Positions 9,255 to 18,906 of a stretch of 64,000 bases of DNA are shown piece after piece. Every line of letters starts with the position of its first letter. Positions within the stretch are counted from its first letter, which is position 1. Origin of the DNA: JAGPUQ01 sp036677085 (GTDB lineage Bacteria; Pseudomonadota; Gammaproteobacteria; Pseudomonadales; Porticoccaceae); NCBI GenBank assembly GCA_036677085.1, contig JAKFFI010000016.1, positions 59,587 through 123,586 on the forward strand. Direction: 5' to 3'. A program made the position numbers and the translations under genes. The notes under the pieces are model-generated. The model saw only the letters and a program-made list of their open reading frames with translations, was not told the DNA's origin and did not search any database.

Positions 9255-10331
9255 ATGATCTACGCCGAAATCACCGGATGGGGACGCTGTTTACCTCCCG
9301 CCGTCCTGTCCAATCGTGATATCGAAACGATCATGGATACCTCGGATGAGTGGATCTTCAGCCGCAGCGGTATCCGCGAGCGTCGCATCAGCCATGTCAT
9401 GGGCGCTGAACTGGGTGTAGTCGCAGGTGCCCGCGCACTGGCGGCCGCAGGTATCGCCGCGGCCGATGTGGACATGATCGTCTACGCCACCAGCTCGCCC
9501 GACGAACTGGTGCCCAATACTGCCTCCATCGTCCAGAACCGGCTCGGGGCCATGCACGCCGGGGTACTGGACCTCAATGCGGCGTGCAGTGGTTTTCTCT
9601 ACGCATTCAATATGGTTTCGGACATGATCCGTGCCGGCAGTATCCGCACGGCTCTGGTCATCGGTTCGGAGCGCCTGAGTTCGTTGATGAACTGGTCGCG
9701 GCGCGAATCGGCCGTCCTGTTTGGCGACGGCGCCGGGGCTTTCGTGCTGCAGGCGTCAGCGCGCGAAAGTGGATTTTTTGCCGGCAAGCTCGGCTGCGTG
9801 CCCGGCACCCGGGAGTTGCTGGCGATCCCCGATTTCGGCCTGGATGCCATCGCGCAGCACCGGCCGCTCGATATCTCCATCGACTTCAGCGGACCTGAAA
9901 TTTTCAAACATGCCGTCAAGGGCATGGGCGATGCCTGCGAGGCGGTATTGGCCCAGGGCGGGGTCCGGCTGCCTGAGCTCGACCTGGTGGTTCCCCACCA
10001 GGCCAATCTCCGCATCGTGGAAGCGGTAGTGCGGCGCCTGGGCGTGAGCTCAGACAAGGTCGTGCTGACCCTGGAGAAATACGCCAACACCTCCACCAGC
10101 TCGATTCCCATCGCCCTTTGCGAAGCACTGGAGGATGGCCGCGTCAAACCCGGCATGACCATCCTGTTCACGGCGTTCGGCGCCGGTCTGACCTGGGCCG
10201 CGAGTTTGCTCCGGTGGGGCCAGCGCGTGACGCCGCTTGGTACCTCGGACATCGAACTGCCGCCGTGTGACAAGACCGGTCTCGAGCTCACTCGGGCTGC
10301 CATCGCGCGGCGGGCGCGGCAGGGCACCTGA
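9255..10331 (+). CDS. FabH-like 3-oxoacyl-ACP synthase III
   Basis: A thiolase-fold ketoacyl synthase III. The active-site triad is intact: Cys111 in AACSG, His in VPHQANLRI and Asn in YANTSTSSIP. The N-terminus (TGWGRCLPPAVLSN, TSDEWI, SGIRERRI) is typical of FabH. At 358 residues it is longer than housekeeping FabH (about 317-330), with extra sequence mid-protein (about 170-215) and a C-terminal tail. It is placed between rnhB and dnaE rather than in a fab cluster, so it may be a specialised paralogue with its own primer acyl-CoA, for example in alkene or branched-lipid synthesis (inference). Substrate unknown. A CATAAT hexamer at 9219-9224 could be a -10 box. Confidence 0.88.
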   Translation: MIYAEITGWGRCLPPAVLSNRDIETIMDTSDEWIFSRSGIRERRISHVMGAELGVVAGARALAAAGIAAADVDMIVYATSSPDELVPNTASIVQNRLGAMHAGVLDLNAACSGFLYAFNMVSDMIRAGSIRTALVIGSERLSSLMNWSRRESAVLFGDGAGAFVLQASARESGFFAGKLGCVPGTRELLAIPDFGLDAIAQHRPLDISIDFSGPEIFKHAVKGMGDACEAVLAQGGVRLPELDLVVPHQANLRIVEAVVRRLGVSSDKVVLTLEKYANTSTSSIPIALCEALEDGRVKPGMTILFTAFGAGLTWAASLLRWGQRVTPLGTSDIELPPCDKTGLELTRAAIARRARQGT

Positions 10332-10338
10332 CCTGCGG

Positions 10339-13300
10339 ATGACCGTTTCCGAACCGAAATTCATCCACCTCAGCGTCCACAGTGAGTATTCGCTGGTGGA
10401 CGGTCTGGTCCGCATCGATGAGCTGGTCGAGCGCACCGCCGAACTGGGGATGCCGGCGGTCGCGCTGACCGACGTCTGCAATTTTTTCGCGCTGGTGAAA
10501 TTCTATGAAGCCGCCCAGCGCCGGGGTCTCAAGCCCATCTGCGGGGCCGAGTTCACCCTGGTTGACACCAATGGTGCCGCGCCGGCGCGACTCACCCTGC
10601 TGGTGCAAGATGAAATCGGGTACCGCAACCTCACACGCCTCATGTCGCGCGGTTATCTGGAAGGTCAGGTCCAGGGTCGGCCGACCTTGCGCCGGGACTG
10701 GATCAGGGCTGCGAGCGAGGGCCTCATCGCGCTCTCGGGAGGCCGCTTCGGCGACGTGGGGCAGGCGCTGCTCAGCCAGCGCGAAGACGCCGCAGCGCTG
10801 TTGCGGGGCTGGCTGACAGACTTCCCGGAGCGTTACTACCTCGAACTGCATCGCACCGGCCGCCCCGACGAGGACGAGTATCTGCATCGCGCCGTGGCCC
10901 TTGCCGCCGAGCACGACTGCCCCGTGGTCGCCACCAATGATGTGCGTTTTCTCGCGCCCGACCAGTTCGATGCCCACGAGGCGCGGGTGTGCATCAACGA
11001 GAGCCGTACCCTCAACGATCCGCGCCGCGAGCGCCGCTACAGCGACCGCCAGTATCTGCGCTCACCCGCCGAGATGGTGGAACTGTTCGACGACCTGCCC
11101 GAGGCGCTCACCAACAGCGTCGAGATCGCCCGGCGCTGCAATCTGGAACTGCGGCTGGACCAGGTGCGTCTGCCCGAATACCCGGTGCCGGCCGGCATGT
11201 CCGCCGCCGAGTTTTTCCACCGGGTTGCCGCCGAAGGGCTGGAGCGGCGCCTGGCGGTGCTGCTGGATCCCGCGCGGCCCGATTACCGGGAGCAGCGCGC
11301 GCGCTACAGCGCGCGGCTGGAATTCGAGATCGGCATCATCGAACAGATGGGGTTCGCGGGTTATTTCCTGATCGTGATGGACTTCATCCGCTGGGCCAAG
11401 GCCAACGACATTCCCGTGGGTCCGGGACGCGGTTCCGGCGCTGGCTCGTTGGTCGCCTATGCGCTCGAGATCACCGATCTCGACCCGCTCGCCTACGACC
11501 TGCTGTTCGAGCGCTTCCTCAATCCCGAGCGCGTGTCGATGCCCGATTTCGACATCGACTTCTGCATGGACAACCGCGACCGCGTGATCGCCTATGTGGC
11601 GGATCGCTACGGCCGCGAGGCGGTGTCCCAGATCATCACCTTCGGCACCATGGCCGCCAAGGCCGTGGTGCGCGATGTGGCTCGGGTGCAGGGCAAGTCT
11701 TACGGTCTCGCCGACAAGCTGTCGAAAATGATCCCCAACGAACTGGGCATCACATTGGAAAAGGCGCGTGAGCAGGAAGAAGTGCTGCGCGATTTTCTGG
11801 CCGGCGATGACGAGGCCCAGGAAATCTGGGACATGGCACTCCAGCTCGAAGGTCTGACGCGCAACGCCGGCAAACACGCGGGCGGTGTGGTCATCGCGCC
11901 CGGCGCCATCACCGACTTTGCGCCGCTCTATTGCGACGCCGCCGGCGAAGGCCTGGTGACCCAGTTCGACAAGGACGATGTCGAGCGCGTGGGTCTGGTG
12001 AAGTTCGACTTCCTCGGTCTGCGCACCCTGACCATCATCGACTGGGCGGTACGCAACGCCAATCGCGAACGGGCGCGTACCGGCGCAGCGCCGATCGTGA
12101 TCGCCGCGATTCCCCTCGACGATCCGGCGACCTATGTGCTCCTGCAAAAGGCGCGCACCACGGCGGTGTTCCAGCTGGAATCGCGCGGCATCCGCGAACT
12201 CATCCTGCGCCTCAAGCCGAGCCGCTTCGAGGATATCGTGGCGCTGGTGGCCCTGTTTCGGCCGGGCCCGTTGCAGTCGGGCATGGTGGACGACTTCATC
12301 GACCGCAAGCACGGCCGGCAGCCGGTGGCTTATCCGCATCCGAAATACCAGCACCCCGCCCTCAAGCCGGTGCTCGAACCCACCTACGGCATCATCCTGT
12401 ATCAGGAACAGGTGATGCAGATCGCGCAGGTACTGGGCGGCTACTCCCTCGGCGAGGCCGACCTGCTGCGTCGCGCCATGGGCAAAAAGAAAGCGGAGGA
12501 AATGGCCGAGCAGCGCGCGATTTTTCGCGCGGGCGCCATCGCCAACGGCATCGCCGCGGAGCTGGCGGAAAACATCTTCGACCTGATGGAGAAATTTGCC
12601 GGTTACGGCTTCAACAAATCGCACTCGGCGGCCTATGCGCTGCTCGCGTATCAGACGGCCTGGCTCAAGGCCCATTATCCGGCGGCTTTCATGGCGGCGG
12701 TGCTGTCCGCCGACATGCAGAACACCGATAAGGTGGTTACGCTCATCGACGAATGCCGGGCGCTGGCACTGAAGGTCGTGCCGCCGGATGTCAACGCCGG
12801 GCTCTATCAGTTCTCGGTCGCCACGGATGGCAGCGTCATCTACGGACTCGGTGCGATCAAGGGTCTCGGGCAGGGGCCGGTGGATGCCATCATCGCGGCC
12901 CGCGAAGCCGGTGGACCCTTTCTTGACCTGTTCGATTTTTGTGCCCGCGTCGATTCCCGCCGGCTCAACAAGCGCGCGCTCGACGCGCTCATTCGCGCCG
13001 GCGCCATGGACACCCTGGGTCCGGAGCAGGATGCATTCGGGACCGTCGCCGAGATCGGTTATCGCCGTGCGGTGCTGTTCGCGGCCACGGATGAGGCGGT
13101 GCGTCTGGCGGAACAGCAGGCCCGCAATCTGGACGCCGGCATCGGCGATTTGTTCGGTGGCGTGCCGGCCCAGCGGGCGACGCGGCGGGGCTATACGTCC
13201 TACGCGACCGTGCCGGGATTCGGTGTGGCCGAGCGCCTGCGCGGCGAGAAGGAGACGCTCGGACTCTACCTGACCGGGCACCCCCTCGACGAATACGCCG

Positions 13301-13860
13301 ATGAACTGGAGCGCCTGGTCCCGCTGCGCATTGCCGCGCTGCGTGCCGGGCGCGAAGCCCAGCGTCTGGTGGGGTTGGTGGTCGGTACCCGCACCATGAA
13401 GACCCGGCGTGGCGACACCATGTGTTTCATCACCCTGGATGACCGCAGCGGTCGCATCGAGGTGGCGGTGTTTGCCGAGCTGTACCGCGAGCACCGGGAA
13501 AAACTGGCTCGCGATGCCATTCTCGTCGTCGAGGGCCAGGTCAGCGAAGATGACTACAGCGGCGGGCTCAAGATGCGTGCCGATAGCGTCAACACACTGG
13601 CCGAGGCGCGCTGCGCCGCGCTGAAAAGCCTGGTGCTGGAATTGCGCGGCGACCGCATCGGCCCCGCTGGGGCAGCGCAGTTGGCCGATATTCTCGCGCC
13701 CTACCGGCGGGGTAGTTGCCCGCTGCGGCTGCGCTATCGCCGCGCCGGCGCCGTGGGCGAGATTGCGCTGCCACCGGATTGGGCACTCAATCCCGCGGAT
13801 GAACTCCTTCACCGGCTGCGGGATAATTTCGGTCGCGACAGCCTGCAACTCAACTACTGA
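10339..13860 (+). CDS. dnaE: DNA polymerase III subunit alpha
   Basis: Replicative polymerase catalytic subunit. The PHP domain opens at HLSVHSEYSLVDG (about residue 10); the polymerase core carries GPGRGSGAGSLVAY and the catalytic aspartates of PDFDIDF (about 400-406). KFDFLGLRTLT follows, then the FGFNKSH-like region (GYGFNKSHSAAYA), and an OB-fold is near the C-terminus. I chose ATG 10339 (MTVSEPKFIHLS), giving 1173 residues as in other gammaproteobacteria; the open frame extends 102 bases upstream into fabH without a better start. Confidence 0.97.
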   Translation: MTVSEPKFIHLSVHSEYSLVDGLVRIDELVERTAELGMPAVALTDVCNFFALVKFYEAAQRRGLKPICGAEFTLVDTNGAAPARLTLLVQDEIGYRNLTRLMSRGYLEGQVQGRPTLRRDWIRAASEGLIALSGGRFGDVGQALLSQREDAAALLRGWLTDFPERYYLELHRTGRPDEDEYLHRAVALAAEHDCPVVATNDVRFLAPDQFDAHEARVCINESRTLNDPRRERRYSDRQYLRSPAEMVELFDDLPEALTNSVEIARRCNLELRLDQVRLPEYPVPAGMSAAEFFHRVAAEGLERRLAVLLDPARPDYREQRARYSARLEFEIGIIEQMGFAGYFLIVMDFIRWAKANDIPVGPGRGSGAGSLVAYALEITDLDPLAYDLLFERFLNPERVSMPDFDIDFCMDNRDRVIAYVADRYGREAVSQIITFGTMAAKAVVRDVARVQGKSYGLADKLSKMIPNELGITLEKAREQEEVLRDFLAGDDEAQEIWDMALQLEGLTRNAGKHAGGVVIAPGAITDFAPLYCDAAGEGLVTQFDKDDVERVGLVKFDFLGLRTLTIIDWAVRNANRERARTGAAPIVIAAIPLDDPATYVLLQKARTTAVFQLESRGIRELILRLKPSRFEDIVALVALFRPGPLQSGMVDDFIDRKHGRQPVAYPHPKYQHPALKPVLEPTYGIILYQEQVMQIAQVLGGYSLGEADLLRRAMGKKKAEEMAEQRAIFRAGAIANGIAAELAENIFDLMEKFAGYGFNKSHSAAYALLAYQTAWLKAHYPAAFMAAVLSADMQNTDKVVTLIDECRALALKVVPPDVNAGLYQFSVATDGSVIYGLGAIKGLGQGPVDAIIAAREAGGPFLDLFDFCARVDSRRLNKRALDALIRAGAMDTLGPEQDAFGTVAEIGYRRAVLFAATDEAVRLAEQQARNLDAGIGDLFGGVPAQRATRRGYTSYATVPGFGVAERLRGEKETLGLYLTGHPLDEYADELERLVPLRIAALRAGREAQRLVGLVVGTRTMKTRRGDTMCFITLDDRSGRIEVAVFAELYREHREKLARDAILVVEGQVSEDDYSGGLKMRADSVNTLAEARCAALKSLVLELRGDRIGPAGAAQLADILAPYRRGSCPLRLRYRRAGAVGEIALPPDWALNPADELLHRLRDNFGRDSLQLNY

Positions 13861-13862
13861 TA

Positions 13863-13884
13863 CCTCCGCCCGCTGCGGCGGAGG
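13863..13884 (+). terminator. GC-rich hairpin after dnaE
   Basis: Perfect 8-bp stem CCTCCGCC/GGCGGAGG with a 6-base loop, two bases after the dnaE stop. No T-run follows directly (ATTTTT comes 9 bases later), and accA starts 16 bases downstream, so it may attenuate or protect the transcript rather than end it. Confidence 0.35.
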
Positions 13885-13900
13885 GCCACTGGATTTTTCA

Positions 13901-14851
13901 ATGAATCTCGATTATCTGGATTTCGAACAACCCATCGCCGTGCTGGAAGCCAAGATTGAAGAACTCCAGCTCGTCAGCGACGACAACGCACTCAACATCG
14001 CCGCCGAGATCACCACGCTGCGGGAAAAATCCCGCAAGCTGACCGAGAGCATCTACAGCAATCTGTCGTCCTGGCAGGTGGTGCAGATCGCCCGCCACCC
14101 GTTGCGCCCCTACGCCAGCGACTACATCCCGCTGCTCTTCACCGAGTTCGATGAACTCCACGGCGACCGTCACTTTGGCGATGATCGGGCCATCATCGGC
14201 GGTGTGGCGCGCATCGATGATCGGCCCGTGGTGGTGATTGCCGAGGAAAAAGGACGCGGCATCACCGAAAAAATCCGGCGCAACTTCGGCATGCCCAAAC
14301 CCGAGGGATACCGCAAGGCGCTGCGCCTGATGGAGCTTGCCGAACGTTTCTCGCTGCCGGTGCTCACTCTCATCGACACGCCCGGTGCGTACCCGGGCAT
14401 CGATTCCGAAGAGCGCGGGATCAGCCAGGCAATCGCCCAGAACCTGGCGGTAATGTCGCGGCTGCGCACTCCGATCATCTGCACGGTGATTGGCGAGGGC
14501 AGCTCCGGTGGGGCCATCGCCATCGGCGTCGGCGACTGGCTGAACATGCTGCAATACTCGACCTATTTCGTGATCTCACCGGAAGGCTGCGCCAACATCA
14601 TTTGGAAAACCGCCGAGAAAGCGCCGCTTGCCGCCGAAGCCATGGGCGTCACCTCCAAGGTGCTGGAGGAGTTGGGTATAGTCGATGAGACCATCCCCGA
14701 ACCCTTGGGCGGCGCGCACCGCGACGTCGGTACCATGGCGACGACCCTGCGCACCCGCCTTGCCGCCCAGCTCGACCGCCTGTGCGCGGAACCGATCGAC
14801 ACGCTGCTGGAGCGGCGCTTCCAGCGCCTGATGTCCTACGGCAATCCCTGA
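13901..14851 (+). CDS. accA: Acetyl-CoA carboxylase carboxyltransferase subunit alpha
   Basis: With AccD it moves the carboxyl group from carboxybiotin to acetyl-CoA, making malonyl-CoA. Crotonase-like fold; visible signatures are FTEFDELHGDRHFGDD, GRGITEKIRRNFGMP, TLIDTPGAYPGIDSEERG and GEGSSGGAIAIGVGD. I chose ATG 13901 (MNLDYLDFEQPI), giving 316 residues as in E. coli; the frame is open upstream but overlaps dnaE. Order dnaE-accA matches E. coli. Confidence 0.97.
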   Translation: MNLDYLDFEQPIAVLEAKIEELQLVSDDNALNIAAEITTLREKSRKLTESIYSNLSSWQVVQIARHPLRPYASDYIPLLFTEFDELHGDRHFGDDRAIIGGVARIDDRPVVVIAEEKGRGITEKIRRNFGMPKPEGYRKALRLMELAERFSLPVLTLIDTPGAYPGIDSEERGISQAIAQNLAVMSRLRTPIICTVIGEGSSGGAIAIGVGDWLNMLQYSTYFVISPEGCANIIWKTAEKAPLAAEAMGVTSKVLEELGIVDETIPEPLGGAHRDVGTMATTLRTRLAAQLDRLCAEPIDTLLERRFQRLMSYGNP

Positions 14852-14876
14852 TGCGCCTGTGGATGCCGGGGTTGTC

Positions 14877-16205
14877 GTGACCGATCTCGACACCGTGCTC
14901 GCCGCGGCGCTGGCGTCGCGACCCGCGACCCGCATTCTGATCGCGTACAGCGGCGGCATGGATTCCCATGTGCTGTTGCACCTGCTGTGGCGCCGGCGGG
15001 GGCCGGAGCCGCTGCTCGCCGTCCACGTCAACCATGGATTGTCGCCCCGGGCCAATCACTGGGAAACACACTGCCGGCGTGTGTGCGATGCGCTGGGCAT
15101 CGCCTGCCACACCGAACGGGTGACCGTGGCGCCCGGTCCGCAAGGCCTCGAGGCCAGCGCCCGCGCGGCGCGTTACGCAGTGTTCAAAAGCGAACTCGAG
15201 AATGGCGATCTACTGGTATTCGGTCACCATGCCGACGATCAGGCAGAAACCCTGTTGTACCGGCTGCTGCGGACTGGTGTGCCCGCAGGCATGCCGGTCG
15301 CGCGACCGCTCGGCCGCGGGTGGCTGCTGCGCCCGCTGCTCGACATCCCCCGCGCAGTGCTGCGCGACTACGCCGCGCGCCATGGCCTTGACTGGATCGA
15401 AGACGAAAGCAACGCGCGCCTCGACTTCGATCGCAACTACCTGCGCCACCGCGTGTTGCCCACCCTGACCACGCGCTGGCCGGATGCCGTGGCGCGGCTG
15501 CAGCGAGTCGCCGACCAGAGCCGGGCGGCAGCGGAATTGGGGCAGGATCTGGCCGCGATCGACCTCGCGGGTCTCGACGAACGCCCCGAACGGGTCGGGC
15601 GCAGCCTGAGCCTGGCCGGACTGGCCGCGCTGGCGACGCACCGACAACGCAATCTGCTGCGCCACTGGCAGCTCCCGGAGGCGACGGGCCGGGAGCCCGG
15701 TGCAGGCGTCCTCGACGCCCTGTTTCGGGACCTGATCGGCGCCGCTCCCGACGCCGCGCCGCTGGTGGAATGGCCGGGCGGACAGTGGCGGCGCTTCCGC
15801 AATCGGCTGTATCTGTTGCCGCCTCATTGGGGTGCCGAACCCTCTCGCGACCGGGGTCCTTGGACCTGGTCGCCGGAAATATCGCTCGAACTGCCGGATG
15901 GCGCTCATCTCAGCGCCCAGCCCGCGCTTGGGCATGGACTGTGTGTTACCTTGCCGCGTGCCCGGCTCAGCGTTCGTTATCGGCAGGGCGGGGAGCGCGT
16001 CCATCCCCAGGGGCGCGGCGCCTCCAATACGCTTAAAAGGGTGCTTCAGGAGCAGGGTCTCGAGCCCTGGCTGCGGGATCGCGTGCCGTTGATCGAGCGC
16101 GACGGGGAACTGGTTGCGGTAGGCGACTTGTTTGTCTGCCGACCCGCCGCTGCCGGGGTCGGCGAGCCAGGCTGGCTGCCGGAATGGCGTTGTCCGGTGC
16201 TCTAA
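14877..16205 (+). CDS. tilS: tRNA(Ile)-lysidine synthase TilS
   Basis: Converts C34 of tRNA-Ile(CAU) to lysidine with ATP and lysine, which fixes AUA decoding. The ATP-pyrophosphatase PP-loop is SGGMDS, and GHHADDQAETLLYRLLRTG and the DESNARLDFDRNYLRHRVLP segment are typical TilS signatures. A substrate-binding and C-terminal domain completes the protein (YRQGGERVHPQGRGASNTLK). Start is uncertain: GTG 14877 or in-frame GTG 14859. About 442 residues, a normal length. It follows accA after about 25 bases. Confidence 0.94.
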   Translation: MTDLDTVLAAALASRPATRILIAYSGGMDSHVLLHLLWRRRGPEPLLAVHVNHGLSPRANHWETHCRRVCDALGIACHTERVTVAPGPQGLEASARAARYAVFKSELENGDLLVFGHHADDQAETLLYRLLRTGVPAGMPVARPLGRGWLLRPLLDIPRAVLRDYAARHGLDWIEDESNARLDFDRNYLRHRVLPTLTTRWPDAVARLQRVADQSRAAAELGQDLAAIDLAGLDERPERVGRSLSLAGLAALATHRQRNLLRHWQLPEATGREPGAGVLDALFRDLIGAAPDAAPLVEWPGGQWRRFRNRLYLLPPHWGAEPSRDRGPWTWSPEISLELPDGAHLSAQPALGHGLCVTLPRARLSVRYRQGGERVHPQGRGASNTLKRVLQEQGLEPWLRDRVPLIERDGELVAVGDLFVCRPAAAGVGEPGWLPEWRCPVL

Positions 16206-16308
16206 TCAAAAAATATTCAAAGACAGCGTGTTATCGCTGGAAATTGATGCGAATTTGAGGATACTACGCGGGTAGAGGCGTGACTGCCCCGCCTCACCCG
16301 ATTCGAGG

Positions 16309-17184
16309 ATGATCATGAACCGCTACTCTGTGCGCGCAACCTTCAGTGGCCTGCTGGCAGCGACTCTGGCACTCGGCGTCCTGGCAGCCGGGAGCGCGGA
16401 GGCGGCGGCGGGCAAGCAGAAGGCACCGCAAGTCCAGTCGCGCTCGGCATTGGTGATGCGCGCCGATACCGGCGAGGTGCTCTACCAGAAAAATGCCCAA
16501 CAAACCCTGCCCATTGCCTCGATCACCAAACTCATGACCGCCATGGTCGTGCTCGATGCCAAGCAGTCGCTGGACCAAACCATCCAGATCACCAAGGCCG
16601 ACGTTGATCGCCTGCGCGCCAGCAGTTCGCGACTTGCCGTGGGTACGGTTCTGACGCGCCGCCAGGCATTCACGCTGGCGCTGATGTCGTCCGAAAACCG
16701 CGCTGCCTCGGCGTTGTTGCGCAATTATCCGGGTGGCAAAGCCGCTGGTGTGGCGGCGATGAATCGCAAGGCCAAGGCGCTGGGCATGACGCATTCGCGT
16801 TTTGTGGAGGCGACAGGACTGTCCGGAGACAACCGCTCAACGCCGTCGGATCTGGCGCGCATGGTCAGGGCGGCGAGTCGGTACCCTCATATCCGCAATT
16901 TTTCAACGATGCGCGAGCTGACCGTCAAGGTGGGCCGTTACCCGACCCTCTATCGCAACACCAATCCGTTGGTGCGCAACGCGGCCTGGGACATTGACAT
17001 CACCAAGACCGGATACCTCAGCGAGGCCGGGCGCTGCCTGGTGATGCAAACCACCATCACCGGCAAGCCGGTGGTCATGGTCCTGATGAACTCCTCGGGG
17101 ACGCTCACGCGTGTCGGTGATGCCGGCCGCATACGGCGCTGGCTGGAAACATCCGCGCCGGCACAGCTCTCCGCCAGTCGCTGA
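16309..17184 (+). CDS. pbpG: D-alanyl-D-alanine endopeptidase, PBP7 type
   Basis: Periplasmic low-molecular-weight penicillin-binding protein (peptidase family S11) that cuts peptidoglycan cross-links. An N-terminal signal peptide (about 1-27) is followed by the three catalytic motifs: SITK (SxxK), SEN in LMSSENRA (SxN) and KTG in ITKTGYL. 291 residues fits PbpG rather than the larger DacA/DacC carboxypeptidases, which carry an extra C-terminal domain. ATG 16309 or 16315 may be the start. The roughly 100-base upstream gap is AT-rich compared with its surroundings and probably holds its promoter. Confidence 0.85.
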   Translation: MIMNRYSVRATFSGLLAATLALGVLAAGSAEAAAGKQKAPQVQSRSALVMRADTGEVLYQKNAQQTLPIASITKLMTAMVVLDAKQSLDQTIQITKADVDRLRASSSRLAVGTVLTRRQAFTLALMSSENRAASALLRNYPGGKAAGVAAMNRKAKALGMTHSRFVEATGLSGDNRSTPSDLARMVRAASRYPHIRNFSTMRELTVKVGRYPTLYRNTNPLVRNAAWDIDITKTGYLSEAGRCLVMQTTITGKPVVMVLMNSSGTLTRVGDAGRIRRWLETSAPAQLSASR

Positions 17185-17366
17185 AACCGCGCGACCCGGA
17201 CCCCGGCAACTGGTTCACGACAAGGAACTTGCTCGATTTTCGTGAGCTCCAGCCATCGGGAAATTCCATTTGCTGAAGCGCGTTCGCGGACCCGCTGCGT
17301 TGGTTTTGCCATGGTCCACCGGCGTCGCGTAATCTGTGTGCCTGGCCGCGTGTCAGCGGCGGATGG

Positions 17367-18905
17367 GTGGGGTTAGTGGCGGCAGCGCATTTCGACGTAT
17401 TGATCATCGGCGCCGGCATTTCCGGGATCGGCGCCGCCTTTCATCTACAGCGCGACTGCCCGACCAAAAGCTACGCCATACTCGAGGGCCGCAACGCCTT
17501 GGGGGGGACCTGGGACCTGTTTCGCTACCCGGGGATTCGCTCCGATTCCGACATGTATACCCTGGGCTACTCCTTCAAGCCCTGGAATGAACAGAAAGCC
17601 ATTGCCGACGGACCTGCCATCCTCAGGTATCTGGAAGAAACCGCCGACGAAAATCACATCCGGGAAAAAATCCGTTTCCAGCACCAGGTGCGCAGCGCTG
17701 CATGGTCGACGGAAACCGCTTGCTGGACCGTGCAGGCTGAGTGTGGGGAAGCCCGGGAGCCCGTCACTTACACCTGCAATTTTCTGTTTCTGTGCGGAGG
17801 TTATTACCGCTACGCGGCGGGCTACACGCCGGATTTTCCGGGAATCGACCGCTTTCCGGGACGGGTGATTCACCCGCAGCACTGGCCCGACGACGTCGAT
17901 TACCGCGACAAAAAGGTGGTGGTGATCGGCAGTGGTGCGACCGCCGTGACTCTGGTGCCGGAGCTGGCGAAAACGGCCGCGCACGTCACCATGCTGCAAC
18001 GCTCGCCCACTTACATGCTGTCGCGCCCGTCCGAGGATGCCCTGGCCAACCGGCTGCGCCGGATACTGCCGGCGCAGCTCGCCTACGACCTCATCCGCTG
18101 GCGCAATGTGCTTCTTACCCTGTTTGTTTTCAGCCGCTCCAAAAAAAGCCCGGAGCGCATGAAGCGTTACCTCATCAACCAGGTGCGCAAGCGCCTCGGG
18201 CCTGACTACGATGTCGCAACCCACTTCACGCCATCCTACGGCCCCTGGGATCAGCGTCTGTGTCTGGTGCCGGACGATGATTTCTTTGACGCCATAAAAA
18301 GCGGCAGCGCGTCCGTCGTGACCGACCACATCGACACCTTCCTCCCGGAGGGTATCCGGTTGAAATCCGGGCAGGTGCTTGCGGCGGACATGGTGATTAC
18401 CGCAACCGGGCTGGCGCTGGAGGTGTTCAACGGTGTCGCGGTGAGTGTCGACGGCAAAGCCGTCGCGCCGGGCGAAACCTTCATGTACCGGGGCATGATG
18501 TACAACGACGTGCCCAACCTCGCCACCGCCTTCGGCTACACCAACGCTTCCTGGACGTTGCGTGCCGATCTCACCAGCGCCTATGTGTGCCGGCTGCTGA
18601 ACCACATGGATAAAACCGCGACGCGCCAGTGTACGCCGCGTCTGCGCGACCCCGCCATGAAGGAAACCGCATGGTTCAATCTGTCGTCCGGCTATGTGCG
18701 CCGCGCCGCCGGCAAGCTGCCAAAACAGGGTGACAAGGATCCGTGGTTTGCCCCGCAGAACTACCTGCGCGATCTAAAAAACCTGAGGTTTCGCGCGGTC
18801 GACGACGGTGCCATGGAATTCAGCAATCCGCCATGCCCAGACTTGGCCCCAGCACTCCCGGCCGCGCGGGCAGTTGGGCAACGATCGGCCCGAGCGAGCC
18901 CTTGA
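17367..18905 (+). CDS. Flavin-containing monooxygenase, Baeyer-Villiger type
   Basis: FAD- and NADPH-dependent monooxygenase. The FAD site GAGISGIGAA is near residue 17 and GGTWDLFRYPGIRSDSDM follows. The class fingerprint FxGxxxHxxxW is intact as FPGRVIHPQHW (about 162-172), and the NADPH site GSGATAVTL follows it. These mark a Baeyer-Villiger or related class B enzyme that inserts oxygen next to a ketone to give an ester or lactone, or oxidises a heteroatom. 512 residues is normal. Start is GTG at 17367 or 17376. The substrate cannot be read. The esterase/SDR run starting at 20.3 kb on the other strand could process its products (inference). Confidence 0.88.
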   Translation: MGLVAAAHFDVLIIGAGISGIGAAFHLQRDCPTKSYAILEGRNALGGTWDLFRYPGIRSDSDMYTLGYSFKPWNEQKAIADGPAILRYLEETADENHIREKIRFQHQVRSAAWSTETACWTVQAECGEAREPVTYTCNFLFLCGGYYRYAAGYTPDFPGIDRFPGRVIHPQHWPDDVDYRDKKVVVIGSGATAVTLVPELAKTAAHVTMLQRSPTYMLSRPSEDALANRLRRILPAQLAYDLIRWRNVLLTLFVFSRSKKSPERMKRYLINQVRKRLGPDYDVATHFTPSYGPWDQRLCLVPDDDFFDAIKSGSASVVTDHIDTFLPEGIRLKSGQVLAADMVITATGLALEVFNGVAVSVDGKAVAPGETFMYRGMMYNDVPNLATAFGYTNASWTLRADLTSAYVCRLLNHMDKTATRQCTPRLRDPAMKETAWFNLSSGYVRRAAGKLPKQGDKDPWFAPQNYLRDLKNLRFRAVDDGAMEFSNPPCPDLAPALPAARAVGQRSARASP

Positions 18906-18906
18906 T

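Noticed and set aside
11062..13848. 928-codon minus-strand ORF opposite dnaE
   Set aside because: Antisense of dnaE with shadow composition and no recognisable motif.
13763..13900. 46-codon N-terminal extension of AccA
   Set aside because: Overlaps dnaE in another frame and has no similarity to the AccA N-terminus; ATG 13901 matches the family start.
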